Shown: positions 9,280 to 18,766 of the stretch, piece after piece
Layout: every line of letters starts with the position of its first letter
How positions within the stretch are numbered: the first letter of the stretch is position 1
Assembly: GCF_000734895.2 (NCBI RefSeq)
Contig: NZ_CP011382.1
Span: 186,001-250,000 of the forward strand
DNA: 64,000 nucleotides
Origin: Calothrix sp. 336/3
GTDB lineage: Bacteria; Cyanobacteriota; Cyanobacteriia; Cyanobacteriales; Nostocaceae
Reading direction: 5' to 3'
Notes under the pieces: generated by a model
What the model was told of the DNA's origin: nothing
Databases searched by the model: none
Seen by the model: only the letters and a program-made list of their open reading frames with translations
Position numbers and translations under genes: made by a program

Positions 9280-9417
9280 TAGTCCACCAACCCAAAAATG
9301 CTGGGTGGATAAGGGACAGGGGAGACAAGGGAGACACGGGGGATAGGGAGGAAAGAGCTTTTTCTTGTCACTATCGACTCAGAAAAGTTGCCTTGACAGT
9401 GTACTAGAATCCCAGGT

Positions 9418-9930
9418 TCAAACATTTTCCCCTGATGGGATGAGATATATCACCCCAGATACCACTGTGAAAGCCACTGCTACCCAGAAAGCAACAATTG
9501 TAGCTAGGTGCCATGTTGCAGGGAGGGGAGCAATTAACAGGGCGATCGCCACGATTTGACTGACGGTTTTGAGTTTGCCCCAAATATTTGCCCCGGATAT
9601 TGTGCTTTGATTTACCCGCCAACCCGCGATCGCCAATTCTCTCCCGAGGATAATAAATACTCCCCAGGCTGGGATTTTTCCTAGCTCAATCAGGGAAAGT
9701 AGGGGCGCTAGTACCAATAATTTATCTACCAAGGGGTCAAGAAATTTGCCCAACTCACTGACTTGATTGAGTTTGCGGGCTAGATAACCATCTAACCAGT
9801 CAGTTAAAGAAGCAACTAGAAAAATTGCCACACATACCCATCTACTTGATTCTGTGGGATTCTGTAAACCGTACAGGATAAAGGGTATACCTAAAAGTCG
9901 GGAAAAGGAAATCCAATTGGGAATAGTCAT
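9418..9930 (-). CDS. pgsA: CDP-diacylglycerol--glycerol-3-phosphate 3-phosphatidyltransferase
   Basis: About 170 residues, integral membrane protein of the CDP-alcohol phosphatidyltransferase superfamily. The full signature DGx2ARx8Gx3Dx3D is visible in DGYLARKLNQ followed by SELGKFLDPLVD, supplying the metal-binding aspartates. It makes phosphatidylglycerol-phosphate, precursor of phosphatidylglycerol, the only phospholipid of cyanobacterial thylakoids and required by photosystems. The frame reaches 9960, but the N-terminus MTIPNWISFSRLLGIP at 9930 is the one expected for the family. It is divergent from the lyase gene to its right. Confidence 0.9.
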   Translation of the reverse strand: MTIPNWISFSRLLGIPFILYGLQNPTESSRWVCVAIFLVASLTDWLDGYLARKLNQVSELGKFLDPLVDKLLVLAPLLSLIELGKIPAWGVFIILGRELAIAGWRVNQSTISGANIWGKLKTVSQIVAIALLIAPLPATWHLATIVAFWVAVAFTVVSGVIYLIPSGENV

Positions 9931-10015
9931 AGAAATTTGGGGTGATGGGGGAATCATCAATATCTGATATGTTTGCTAAGGTTATTATCCTGGAAATCTT
10001 GATTTTCCCACTCCT

Positions 10016-11443
10016 ATGTCTGACTCTGCATTCCGCATTGAACGCGATTCCATGGGCGATCGCCAAATCCCTAGTCATGTTTATTACGGGATTCAAACCC
10101 TAAGAGCTACGGAAAACTTCCCCATTAGTGGGATTAAGCCCCTAGATACTTACGTAGATGCCTGTCTGTTAATTAAAAAAGCGACAGCGATTGTGAATGG
10201 CGAGTTAGATTGTATTCCCGCAGATATCAGTCAGGCGATCGCCCAAGCAGCAGATGAAATTCTCGCAGGTAAGCTGCGTGAACAGTTTGTCGTGGATGTT
10301 TACCAAGCGGGTGCAGGAACATCCCACCACATGAATGTTAACGAGGTTCTGGCAAATCGTGCCTTAGAAATTCTGGGTGACGTGAAGGGCAATTACAAGC
10401 GGGTTAATCCCAATGATCATGTCAATTATGGTCAGTCTACCAACGATGTTATCCCCACAGCCATTCGTATCGGTGGTTTACTCGCCCTCACCCATACCCT
10501 CCACCCCGCTCTGGAAACAGCTATTTCTGCCCTGGAAGCCAAAGCTGAGGAATTTCAAACTATCATCAAATCTGGTAGAACTCACCTCCAAGATGCCGTA
10601 CCCATCCGCTTAGGGGAAACCTTTCGGGCTTTTGCCCACATTCTCAGCGAGCATCAAAACCGCATCTATACAGCTTCCGGGGATTTGATGGTACTGGGTT
10701 TAGGGGGTAGCGCCACGGGTACAGGGTTAAACACCCATCCCCAATATCGCGCCCGTGTGGTAGAAAAATTAGCAGAGTTACTAAACTGTCCCCTAGAACC
10801 TGCAACCCACCTGATGGCAGCAATGCAAAGTATGGCTCCCTTTGTCAACGTTTCTGGAGCATTGCGGAATTTGGCTCAAGATTTGGCTAAAATCTCCCAT
10901 GACTTGCGGTTAATGGATTCAGGTCCTAAAACTGGTTTTAAGGAAATTCAACTGCCACCAGTACAACCAGGCTCCTCTATTATGCCAGGGAAATACAACC
11001 CAGTGATGGCAGAGATGACATCCATGGTGTGCTTTCAGGTGATGGGTTACGACAGCGCGATCGCCCTTGCAGCACAGGCAGGACAGTTAGAATTAAATGT
11101 GATGATGCCCCTAATTGCCTATAATTTGATTCACAGTATCGAAATTTTGGGTAAGACAATTTCTGCCCTCTCAGAACGTTGCATCACAGGTATCACAGCT
11201 AATCAAGAAAGATGTCTGACATACGCAGAAGGTAGTTTAGCTCTGGTGACAGCTTTAAATACCCACATCGGTTATCTCAACGCTGCTGCTGTTGCCAAGG
11301 AATCCCTAGAAACAGGTAAATCCCTGCGACAGATAGTACTAGAAAAAGGCTTAATGACTGAAATAGAACTCAATCAAGTTCTGAACCTGGAACAAATGAG
11401 CCTGATTACACCTCTATCATACTCAGACGGCAAATCGGATTAA
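10016..11443 (+). CDS. aspA: Aspartate ammonia-lyase (aspartase/fumarase superfamily)
   Basis: A 475-residue cytoplasmic enzyme with the superfamily signature GSSIMPGKYNP (about 322-332), which carries the catalytic serine loop, plus the earlier GRTHLQDAVP and GQSTNDV motifs. The N-terminus RIERDSMGDRQIPSHVYYGIQTLRATENFPISG reads like aspartase more than class II fumarase, which would have WGAQTQRS there. Aspartase interconverts aspartate and fumarate plus ammonia; fumarase hydrates fumarate to malate. A cyanobacterial fumarase cannot be excluded from sequence reading alone. Length is normal and the start is the ATG at 10016. It appears monocistronic. Confidence 0.8.
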   Translation: MSDSAFRIERDSMGDRQIPSHVYYGIQTLRATENFPISGIKPLDTYVDACLLIKKATAIVNGELDCIPADISQAIAQAADEILAGKLREQFVVDVYQAGAGTSHHMNVNEVLANRALEILGDVKGNYKRVNPNDHVNYGQSTNDVIPTAIRIGGLLALTHTLHPALETAISALEAKAEEFQTIIKSGRTHLQDAVPIRLGETFRAFAHILSEHQNRIYTASGDLMVLGLGGSATGTGLNTHPQYRARVVEKLAELLNCPLEPATHLMAAMQSMAPFVNVSGALRNLAQDLAKISHDLRLMDSGPKTGFKEIQLPPVQPGSSIMPGKYNPVMAEMTSMVCFQVMGYDSAIALAAQAGQLELNVMMPLIAYNLIHSIEILGKTISALSERCITGITANQERCLTYAEGSLALVTALNTHIGYLNAAAVAKESLETGKSLRQIVLEKGLMTEIELNQVLNLEQMSLITPLSYSDGKSD

Positions 11444-11711
11444 GTTCCTAAGGAGGAAGAAAGTATAACCATCTCTTCCTTCTTTATTTTTTGCGATTCC
11501 TGTTTTCGATGCGGCTTCTGGAAAAATTAGGGTATACTTTGTGATGAAGGAAATTGACAAACTATTTCCAGTCATCTCCATAGGAAAGACTGGCAACCTA
11601 ATTCCCAGCCAGGGGTAAATTCAGACATATGCAAGCATCTATGTCCAATGAAAGTATGTTCTTTTCAGAAGCACGAGAGCCATTTGCAGAAAGAGAATTG
11701 TATCAACTCCC

Positions 11712-12857
11712 ATGAAAATCTACGATTGGATTGTCATTGGTGCCGGAATTACGGGTGCTGCACTAGCTTACGAATTAGTCAAGCAAAAATTTAGTGTTTT
11801 ACTCCTAGAACAGGACACAAATTTACAGAATGCTACCCATTATAGTTACGGGGGATTGGCTTTTTGGTCTGGCAATACTCCCCTGACTTGTCAACTCTGC
11901 ACAGAGGGTAAAGCACGGTATCAAGTATTAGGTGAAGAATTAGGAGCAGATATCGAATTACGGGAATTGGATTTATTATTAACTATTCCCTGTGGTCATA
12001 ACCCAGAAGTTGTAGCAACCACCTATTCCCATTTTGCCACCCCTCCCCAGTTATTAACTATAGAAGCAGCAGTTGCTCTCGAACCCTTATTAAACCCTGC
12101 TTCCCTTGCTGGCGCTTTAACTGTAAAACATGGACATATTCACCCAGAAAAAACCGCTAAAGCATATATTCAAGGGTTTCTCCGCCAAGGTGGAGAAATG
12201 GACTTTTCCCAAGTTGTCAAATTATCATCTCAAAGGGTGGAAACTGTTGCAGAATCATACTCCAGTGCAAATATTGCTATCTGCGCAGGAGGATTAAGTC
12301 GGCAATTACTCCAAGCATCTGGAATCTCTCTAAATTTGTACTTTACCCATGCAGAAATTCTGCAAACTCCCCCTGTAGATATCCGCTTAAGTACCTTAGT
12401 TATGCCAGCAAATTTGACACGCTACCAACTAGAAGCGGAATCAAGTATGTTAGAAAATTTTTGGAATGCCACCGATGATTCTATAATTAACCCTATTATT
12501 GATGTTGGTGCAGTACAGTTCTTAAATAATAGTCTACGCATTGGACAAATTAGCCGCGTATCCTCCCATACCCATGCTCAAATTGATACCAATGCCAGTG
12601 CGGAATGGCTGATGAAAAGTGTTGCCAACATTCTGCCATCCCTCGCCCAACTAGCAACAACTTGGCATCATTGTTTGGTTGCTTTTAGTGGCGATCGCCT
12701 ACCCTTAATTGGTAATATTCCAGAACAACCAAGTATCTATATATTCTCTGGTTTCAGTAATCCCCTAGTTTTTGTACCACCCCTAGCACAGCGTTTTGCC
12801 CATTGGGTGACGGGTAAGCAAGATGATATTATTTCCCAACTCTCACCCCTAAGGTAA
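11712..12857 (+). CDS. FAD-dependent amine/amino-acid oxidoreductase (DadA/ThiO-like)
   Basis: A 381-residue flavoprotein. It opens with the Rossmann FAD motif DWIVIGAGITGAALAYEL (GxGxxG) followed by an acidic strand end (LLEQD). The C-terminus has the second FAD segment SGDRLPLIGNIPEQ. The fold matches the DAO family (glycine oxidase, D-amino acid dehydrogenase, sarcosine oxidase). The substrate cannot be assigned. It lies alone, 268 bases after the lyase gene on the same strand; a functional link to ammonia or amino-acid metabolism is only suggestive. Confidence 0.82.
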   Translation: MKIYDWIVIGAGITGAALAYELVKQKFSVLLLEQDTNLQNATHYSYGGLAFWSGNTPLTCQLCTEGKARYQVLGEELGADIELRELDLLLTIPCGHNPEVVATTYSHFATPPQLLTIEAAVALEPLLNPASLAGALTVKHGHIHPEKTAKAYIQGFLRQGGEMDFSQVVKLSSQRVETVAESYSSANIAICAGGLSRQLLQASGISLNLYFTHAEILQTPPVDIRLSTLVMPANLTRYQLEAESSMLENFWNATDDSIINPIIDVGAVQFLNNSLRIGQISRVSSHTHAQIDTNASAEWLMKSVANILPSLAQLATTWHHCLVAFSGDRLPLIGNIPEQPSIYIFSGFSNPLVFVPPLAQRFAHWVTGKQDDIISQLSPLR

Positions 12858-13050
12858 ATCCTGGGAAGTGTTATATCATATCTGGTTGAATAATTATTGT
12901 TGGGAGCAGGGGGAAAGAGAATTTTCCGATTTCTGCATACACAAGTTGTATCGCAATTATACAGACATAATATCAAAGACAGAAGAGGGAAAAGCATCAG
13001 CACCAAGAAAACCCGGCAAGCTTTTACCTTTCACCCTTTGTCTCCCCCAA

Positions 13051-14085
13051 CTAGGTAAACTCAATCGTATCGATAAATTCAAAAATTTTATCTTTAATGT
13101 TATTCGCTTCTGTTTGAATATCCTCAGGAGTTTCACCATCAAAAAAGCAGCGCTGACTGCTGATGATATAAAGAAAATTAACTTTAATAAAAGCGATAAT
13201 TCCCCGATAGGCATCTAACCTGGCAATTGTACCATTATTCCCAGTACGGCAAATCGTCGAACCTTCTGGCATATTCACAACTGTAAAGTAAGCTCCCGCT
13301 AAGGGTTCCTTGAGATATTCTGTGTATTCCACACTGGTATCTGCAATATTCGCGGCGATCGCCTGGGGAATATATTTGTTTAAAACAATAGAACGAAGAT
13401 ACTCTTCTTCACCAATAGCCTCAATCTCTTCTATCTGTGTTGCAGGTAGGGGATAATAATCAATACGTAAAAATGTGCCAAAATCATCGGAAAAGCTCAG
13501 TTTCCCTTCCTGTGCTTGCATTTTTGCCCCCTCTCGCAGATTCACAGGCACAGGAATTGTAAAATTTTCTAAAGGAGACTCGTAAACATCTAAGCTCAAA
13601 TTTTCCGCAGTCAGGGTTTCATCCTCATTTTCTGCCTCTAAAAAAGCATTAATCACATCATCAATTACTACCTTTGCTTCTTCATCATCAATATCTAAAG
13701 CGGTTTGTAGTGCTTTTACCAGAGGCATTTTTTCCTGGGGGATACGCATTTCATTTTCATCCACCAAGACACTCACACCCGCAGCAAAACCATCCAAAAC
13801 CAAATCATCCCCAATACATTCATTGGCAGTATTAAATAATGTTGCTAAATTTTCTTCCTCCGCCAAAAGTATCATTCTATCAATAATTTCTAATAATTCT
13901 TCGTCAGAGTATTCTGTAAATATTTCAAAACCCCAGATAATATCAGAAATTAGCTCTACATCCACAGTGTCGAGGGAAGTATCAGCAGCTGCGGTAACAA
14001 CTGCGATCGCGGTGATAGCTTCCTGTGGTGTTAAATCTTCTTCTAAAACCTCATCTGAGTGAAAAATCTGGTCATATTTACCCAT
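13051..14085 (-). CDS. Acidic TerB-like protein, unknown function
   Basis: A 344-residue soluble, strongly acidic protein. Residues 18-150 are helical and resemble the TerB / tellurite-resistance co-chaperone fold (LTPQEAITAIAVVTAAADTSLD, with acid-rich helices). Residues 165-344 form a second alpha/beta domain beginning IPVPVNLREGAKMQ and ending with the helix NNIKDKIFEFIDTIEFT. No catalytic residues are recognised. TerB proteins are thought to link metal sensing, membrane and stress processes. The TerB call rests on composition and helix pattern and is tentative. It is convergent with the FAD oxidoreductase gene. Confidence 0.6.
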   Translation of the reverse strand: MGKYDQIFHSDEVLEEDLTPQEAITAIAVVTAAADTSLDTVDVELISDIIWGFEIFTEYSDEELLEIIDRMILLAEEENLATLFNTANECIGDDLVLDGFAAGVSVLVDENEMRIPQEKMPLVKALQTALDIDDEEAKVVIDDVINAFLEAENEDETLTAENLSLDVYESPLENFTIPVPVNLREGAKMQAQEGKLSFSDDFGTFLRIDYYPLPATQIEEIEAIGEEEYLRSIVLNKYIPQAIAANIADTSVEYTEYLKEPLAGAYFTVVNMPEGSTICRTGNNGTIARLDAYRGIIAFIKVNFLYIISSQRCFFDGETPEDIQTEANNIKDKIFEFIDTIEFT

Positions 14086-14425
14086 AACCGTATTCCTCTA
14101 GTTAAAACTAGGTATCCATGGTTTACCAAGCTAGTAGATAATTCTCGCAGAAGTTGGGTAAGGGGAAGAAGAAAATATATAAAAATCCTTTAACCTCTAC
14201 CTAATTCCCAGGAAATTTCGACAATTACCTACATCCCAGGGAAATCAAGTTTCTACCCTTCCCCATTTCTCAACCAGGGTTGATTCCCCAACTACACAAG
14301 GATTTGACTACATCAGGGAATCACAGGGAGCTATCCCCATTCCACTACTCCTTGACTCGGAAAATTTAACAGAGAATTTCCTCAGGGCAAAATATGAATT
14401 TATTCTATATATTTATGATTGCTGT
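14086..14425. other. Intergenic region with a distal inverted repeat
   Basis: This is 340 bases between two minus-strand genes. It contains a GATTCCC / GGGAATC inverted repeat (near 14290-14325) and no open frame worth calling. The promoter of the TerB-like gene should lie at its left end, but I see no clear boxes. Confidence 0.5.
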
Positions 14426-15664
14426 CTACTGTTGCGATTTATCCAACTCTTGACTAAAAAAAGCTTGGACTATACTTTCATAGAAGCTGGGATGACTCCA
14501 ATAGCCAATATGCGCTTGTTGTCCCCATTTTGCCGAGTATTCCATCCGGATATTCTTTAAGTTTTCATAATAGTCTAAATTACCACTAATTGGGTCTTGC
14601 AAATGATAGTAATTTACCCACTTTACCTGGGGTAAATCTATTAAAACTGGATTTTTCATCCATGATAAATTTTCTCCCTCGATTTGTTGCTTGACACGGA
14701 AAGTCTGTAAATTTCTTAAAATTCTTTGGCGAATAAATTGGTCTTGAGGTACCATCTCCCTAAAGAAAAATGCCATTTTATCTAAAGGTGAGCCAAAAGT
14801 AATTAAACCTGTAATTTTTTGGAGAGATTTTTGTGATATTTTGTCAGCATCGAGGCTAGATGTCACAATTAAATCATTTAATGTATCATAGGCAATACAA
14901 CTACCTAAGGAGTGACCGACTAAAATTACTTGGTCATAATTGGCTAGATTATCTTGAAGAATTTCTTGTACAAAATTTGCAGATTCTACAAGAATACTTT
15001 GTCGAATACTTTGATATTCAGACTTAACATCTGTCGTTGTATAAATAGCAACATCTCCTACCAGATTAACCAAAAATGGCGTCACTATTTTTTTACTTAG
15101 TTCTCGAGCTGGTTGCAAGAAACTACCACTCAAAAAAGGATTTAATAAATAAAGAATTGCCCAGGTGACAAGACGTAATATGGGATAGAAAATATTAAAT
15201 AATCTGAGTAAAATTGTCACCCACCGCAAGCGAAATCTAAATAGGCTTTGCCACTTTTTATCTCTTAAAAGTTTTTCTAAAAGTGGCTTATTCTCTGGAC
15301 GATTATAAAATTCTATTGTCCCTTGGAGAGTTTTCTCTGCCCAATTTAAAACTTCCGGAACAGAAATCTTATTTTCTGTGTTAGCTGCCCAATAATACTC
15401 ATGAATATCTATCAGGGATTCATCTTGATTATGTTCCTGACTAATTCTGACAAAATTTTCTAGATATTGACTACCATCATAGCGCTTTCTGGGAGTAATT
15501 AAGTGTTCCAATTGAATTTTGATTTTGCTATTCTCAAAATATTTGAGAAAATTACGGGCAAAAAAATCAATAGTTTCATAGGGAGACTGTTCTCCGACAC
15601 CATGGATAATAATAAATGCTGTACGCTTACTAGGAAAGAGGGGAAGATAGTTTTCGGAAGACAT
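14426..15664 (-). CDS. Alpha/beta hydrolase (lipase-like, GHSLGS nucleophile)
   Basis: A 412-residue protein. The N-terminal strand AFIIIHGVGEQSPYET carries the HG oxyanion-hole motif. The nucleophile elbow VILVGHSLGSCIAYD (about 246-260) supplies the catalytic serine. A hydrophobic stretch at about 165-200 (ITILLRLFNIFYPILRLVTWAILYL) could be a membrane anchor. A histidine near the C-terminus (WSHPSFYES) may complete the triad. Substrates are unknown; lipids or esters are plausible. The 5' leader carries a terminator-like hairpin at 15706-15731, so expression might be attenuated. Confidence 0.78.
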   Translation of the reverse strand: MSSENYLPLFPSKRTAFIIIHGVGEQSPYETIDFFARNFLKYFENSKIKIQLEHLITPRKRYDGSQYLENFVRISQEHNQDESLIDIHEYYWAANTENKISVPEVLNWAEKTLQGTIEFYNRPENKPLLEKLLRDKKWQSLFRFRLRWVTILLRLFNIFYPILRLVTWAILYLLNPFLSGSFLQPARELSKKIVTPFLVNLVGDVAIYTTTDVKSEYQSIRQSILVESANFVQEILQDNLANYDQVILVGHSLGSCIAYDTLNDLIVTSSLDADKISQKSLQKITGLITFGSPLDKMAFFFREMVPQDQFIRQRILRNLQTFRVKQQIEGENLSWMKNPVLIDLPQVKWVNYYHLQDPISGNLDYYENLKNIRMEYSAKWGQQAHIGYWSHPSFYESIVQAFFSQELDKSQQ

Positions 15665-16187
15665 AGTTATTTAAATACCTGAATATTATGTCAAGATTAT
15701 TCCCAAGAAAAACCCGGTTCTGAAAACCGGGCATCAACTTATTTATCTGAGGGAAACTTTGTAGATAATCATACATCAAAGCTATCTAATAGGATAGAAC
15801 AGAAAACTTGATAAAAATTAATAAATCCTCTGGAATATCTAGCAATTTTCTAGATAAACGAAAATTTTAAAATCCGGTTTTCCCCATCCCTTAAGATTGC
15901 TGTGATAGCTGAGTATAACTATATCCTCAACAGCAGGAATATCAATTCCAGATTTTTACACTGAATTTATAAATGTTTGCAAAACTTTAAACATTAAATT
16001 TTGACTTTATCGAGGCAATTAGTAAGATTGGTGTCACCCCACAGGCAAAATAATTAAGTCCATTCTCAACCCAGAAAGAATTAATTTTTCCTAAGAATTA
16101 ACCAAGGCGCTGACAACTAAATTAGTATTTTTATTGACACACTGAATATTCCGATGACCAGAGTACCTACCATAGGAGTTATTACTG
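15665..16187. other. Divergent intergenic region upstream of ppsA
   Basis: This is 523 AT-rich bases between divergent genes. It contains a terminator-like hairpin near 15706-15731 pointing toward the hydrolase gene. Promoters for both genes must be here. A Shine-Dalgarno-like AGGAG precedes the ppsA start. No further gene is visible. Confidence 0.6.
15706..15731 (-). terminator. Terminator-like hairpin in the leader of the hydrolase gene
   Basis: CCCGGTT and AACCGGG pair around a five-base loop. On the minus strand the stem is followed by TTTTTCTTGG, which is intrinsic-terminator form. It lies about 45 bases before the hydrolase start and no minus-strand gene precedes it, so it may be an attenuator. 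Confidence 0.55.
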
Positions 16188-18623
16188 ATGACTAAAGTCT
16201 CAAAAGAAGCTCTATTTTTGCTGTCTCAAGGTGAATCCTTAGTTCTCTGGTTTGAGGAGGTAGGTATTGGGGATATTCCCTTGGTAGGTGGAAAAAATGC
16301 TTCCCTGGGAGAAATGATTCAGCAATTAGTACCCCAAGGTGTGAATGTACCGATGGGTTTTGCGACAACAGCTTATGCTTATCGTTATTTTATCCAGTCA
16401 GCAGGTTTGGAAGCACAGTTACGAGAATTATTTGCAGATTTGGATACAAATGATGTCAAAGATTTACGGGAAAGGGGAAAAAAAGCGCGATCGCTACTGA
16501 TGCATACACCTTTTCCCCAACCACTTCGGGAAGCAATTACCAGCGCATATCAAAGGTTGAGTGATATTTACTACCCAGATGTCGATGTTGCGGTGCGCTC
16601 CAGTGCAACTGCGGAAGATTTACCCGATGCAAGTTTTGCTGGGCAACAGGAAACCTATCTCAATGTTACAGGAATTGCCAGTGTCCTTGCAGCCTGTCAT
16701 CGTTGCTTTGCTTCCCTATTCACAGATAGAGCTATTTCCTATCGCCAAACCAAGGGTTTTGACCATTTTAGCGTTGCTCTGGCTGTCGGTGTGCAAAAAA
16801 TGGTGCGTTCCGACTTAGCAACATCGGGGGTAATGTTTACCATCGAAACAGAAACCGGTTTTCCCGATGCAGCATTAATTACAGCTGCCTACGGTTTAGG
16901 GGAGAATGTGGTACAAGGTGCTGTCAACCCCGATGAATATTACGTTTTTAAACCCACATTAAAGGCAGGATTTAACTCAATTATTGATAAAAAATTGGGC
17001 AGTAAAGAAATTAAAATGGTCTATGATGACGGCTCAAAATTTACCAAGAATATTAGTGTTAATCCCGAATTACGTAATCAATTTGCCCTGGATGATGCAG
17101 ATATTATCCAATTAGCAAAATGGGCTTGTTTAATTGAAGAACATTATTCCCAAATCCATGGAAATCAGACACCTATGGATATTGAATGGGCAAAAGATGG
17201 TATAACTCATGAGTTATTTGTGGTGCAAGCACGTCCGGAAACCGTACAGTCGCAAAAGCAGCAAAACCTATTAAAAAATTATCGTTTGCAAGGACAGTTA
17301 AATCATACTCCCCTAGTAATTGGTAGAGCAATTGGTGAAGCTATTAGTCAAGGGAAAGCGCGGGTAATCCTTGATGTCAACCAAATTGAACAATTTCAAG
17401 CTGGAGAAATTCTAATTACGGAAAGAACCGATCCCGACTGGGAACCAATTATGAAACAAGCGCAAGCAATTATTACTAACCAGGGAGGGAGAACCTGTCA
17501 CTCGGCAATTATTGCTAGGGAATTAGGAGTACCAGCAATTGTTGGTTGTGGCAATGCTACTAGTATTTTAAAAACAGGACAAGAAATCACAGTTTCCTGT
17601 GCGGAAGGTGATGAGGGTAGGGTGTATGCAGGTTTATTACCTTTTGAAGTTCAAGAAGCACATTTAGAAAATTTACCACGCACTCGCACCCAAATTTTAA
17701 TGAATGTTGGGAATCCCCAGGAAGCTTTTAGTTTATCAGCAATTCCTAACGATGGGGTGGGATTAGCGAGGACAGAATTTATTATTGCTAACCACATTCA
17801 AACTCATCCCATGGCATTATTAAAATTTGCCGAACTAGAGGATGAATATGCTAAAGCGAAGATTGCTGAAATTACAGCTTTGTATGTGGATAAACCCCAG
17901 TATTTTGTTGATAAATTAGCCCAGGGAATCGCCAGAATTGCTGCCGCATTTTATCCGAAACCTGTGATTGTCAGGATGTCAGATTTCAAGAGTAATGAGT
18001 ATGCCAATTTACTGGGAGGTAGACAATTTGAACCCCAGGAAGAAAATCCCATGTTAGGGTGGAGAGGGGCTTCTCGCTACTATGATCCAGGATATCGGGA
18101 AGCTTTTGCTTTAGAATGTCAAGCTCTGAAACGGGTACGGGATGATATGGGTTTGGTGAATGTAATCCCGATGATTCCCTTTTGTCGGACTCCGGATGAG
18201 GGGAAGTTAGTATTAGCAGAAATGGCAAAAAATCATTTACAACAAGGTGTGAATGGTTTACAAGTGTATGTGATGTGTGAGTTGCCAAATAACGTGATTA
18301 TGGCAGAGGAATTTGCTGCTATCTTTGATGGTTTTTCCATTGGTTCCAATGATTTAACTCAGTTAACCCTGGGATTAGATCGAGATTCTGCCTTAGTTGC
18401 GGGGTTATTTGATGAGCGCAGTACTGGTGTCAAACGTATGGTAAAAATGGCAATTGATGCAGCCAAAAAATGTCATCGTAAAATTGGTATTTGTGGGCAA
18501 GCACCTAGTGACTATCCAGAGTTTGCTCAGTTTTTAGTGGAAGTTGGAATTGACTCTATGAGCTTGAATCCAGACTCAGTTTTGAAGACAATCCTAGAAG
18601 TGGCAAAGGTTGAAAATAGTTGA
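16188..18623 (+). CDS. ppsA: Phosphoenolpyruvate synthase
   Basis: An 811-residue cytoplasmic enzyme that makes PEP from pyruvate, ATP and water. Domains in order are an ATP-binding domain (GGKNASLGEM, then VRSSATAEDLPDASFAGQQE), a swivelling phosphohistidine domain (GGRTCHSAIIARELG, catalytic His at about 438), and a PEP-binding TIM barrel ending in GICGQAPSDYPEF with the acid/base Cys. Length agrees with the family. It is distinct from pyruvate phosphate dikinase, which has a longer linker. It supports gluconeogenic flux. An inverted repeat (ATAGTCAAT/ATTGACTAT) follows the stop. Confidence 0.95.
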   Translation: MTKVSKEALFLLSQGESLVLWFEEVGIGDIPLVGGKNASLGEMIQQLVPQGVNVPMGFATTAYAYRYFIQSAGLEAQLRELFADLDTNDVKDLRERGKKARSLLMHTPFPQPLREAITSAYQRLSDIYYPDVDVAVRSSATAEDLPDASFAGQQETYLNVTGIASVLAACHRCFASLFTDRAISYRQTKGFDHFSVALAVGVQKMVRSDLATSGVMFTIETETGFPDAALITAAYGLGENVVQGAVNPDEYYVFKPTLKAGFNSIIDKKLGSKEIKMVYDDGSKFTKNISVNPELRNQFALDDADIIQLAKWACLIEEHYSQIHGNQTPMDIEWAKDGITHELFVVQARPETVQSQKQQNLLKNYRLQGQLNHTPLVIGRAIGEAISQGKARVILDVNQIEQFQAGEILITERTDPDWEPIMKQAQAIITNQGGRTCHSAIIARELGVPAIVGCGNATSILKTGQEITVSCAEGDEGRVYAGLLPFEVQEAHLENLPRTRTQILMNVGNPQEAFSLSAIPNDGVGLARTEFIIANHIQTHPMALLKFAELEDEYAKAKIAEITALYVDKPQYFVDKLAQGIARIAAAFYPKPVIVRMSDFKSNEYANLLGGRQFEPQEENPMLGWRGASRYYDPGYREAFALECQALKRVRDDMGLVNVIPMIPFCRTPDEGKLVLAEMAKNHLQQGVNGLQVYVMCELPNNVIMAEEFAAIFDGFSIGSNDLTQLTLGLDRDSALVAGLFDERSTGVKRMVKMAIDAAKKCHRKIGICGQAPSDYPEFAQFLVEVGIDSMSLNPDSVLKTILEVAKVENS

Positions 18624-18639
18624 TAGTTAAGAGTCTTCT

Positions 18640-18676
18640 ATAGTCAATGGATTTATCTCTAACAACTATTGACTAT
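18640..18676. other. Inverted repeat downstream of ppsA
   Basis: ATAGTCAAT and ATTGACTAT form a nine-pair stem around a loop of about 19 bases. There is no T-run, so it is a possible 3'-end stabiliser or a dispersed repeat and not a classical terminator. Confidence 0.5.
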
Positions 18677-18766
18677 GGAGTCAGGAAACAGGGAACATAA
18701 AGAAGTTATTTTTCTCATCAATCACTGTTAACTGATAACTGCTTGACGCATGACTTGCAATTACCA

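Larger units (their letters stand above)
8971..9417. other. Repeat-rich intergenic region
   Basis: This is 447 bases without a gene. From left to right it holds an AGATACC/GGTATCT hairpin (9004-9036), two copies of a taattcgtaatg-type dispersed repeat (9046-9128), a minisatellite flanked by inverted CTAGTA...TGTCAA ends (9171-9279), a second purine-rich stretch (9309-9357), and another copy of TTGACAGTGTACTAG (9393-9407). The patch lies between convergent genes. Confidence 0.8.

Noticed and set aside
12868..13218. 116-codon plus-strand frame at the end of the TerB-like gene
   Set aside because: It overlaps the minus-strand TerB-like gene 3' end and has no domain or ribosome site.
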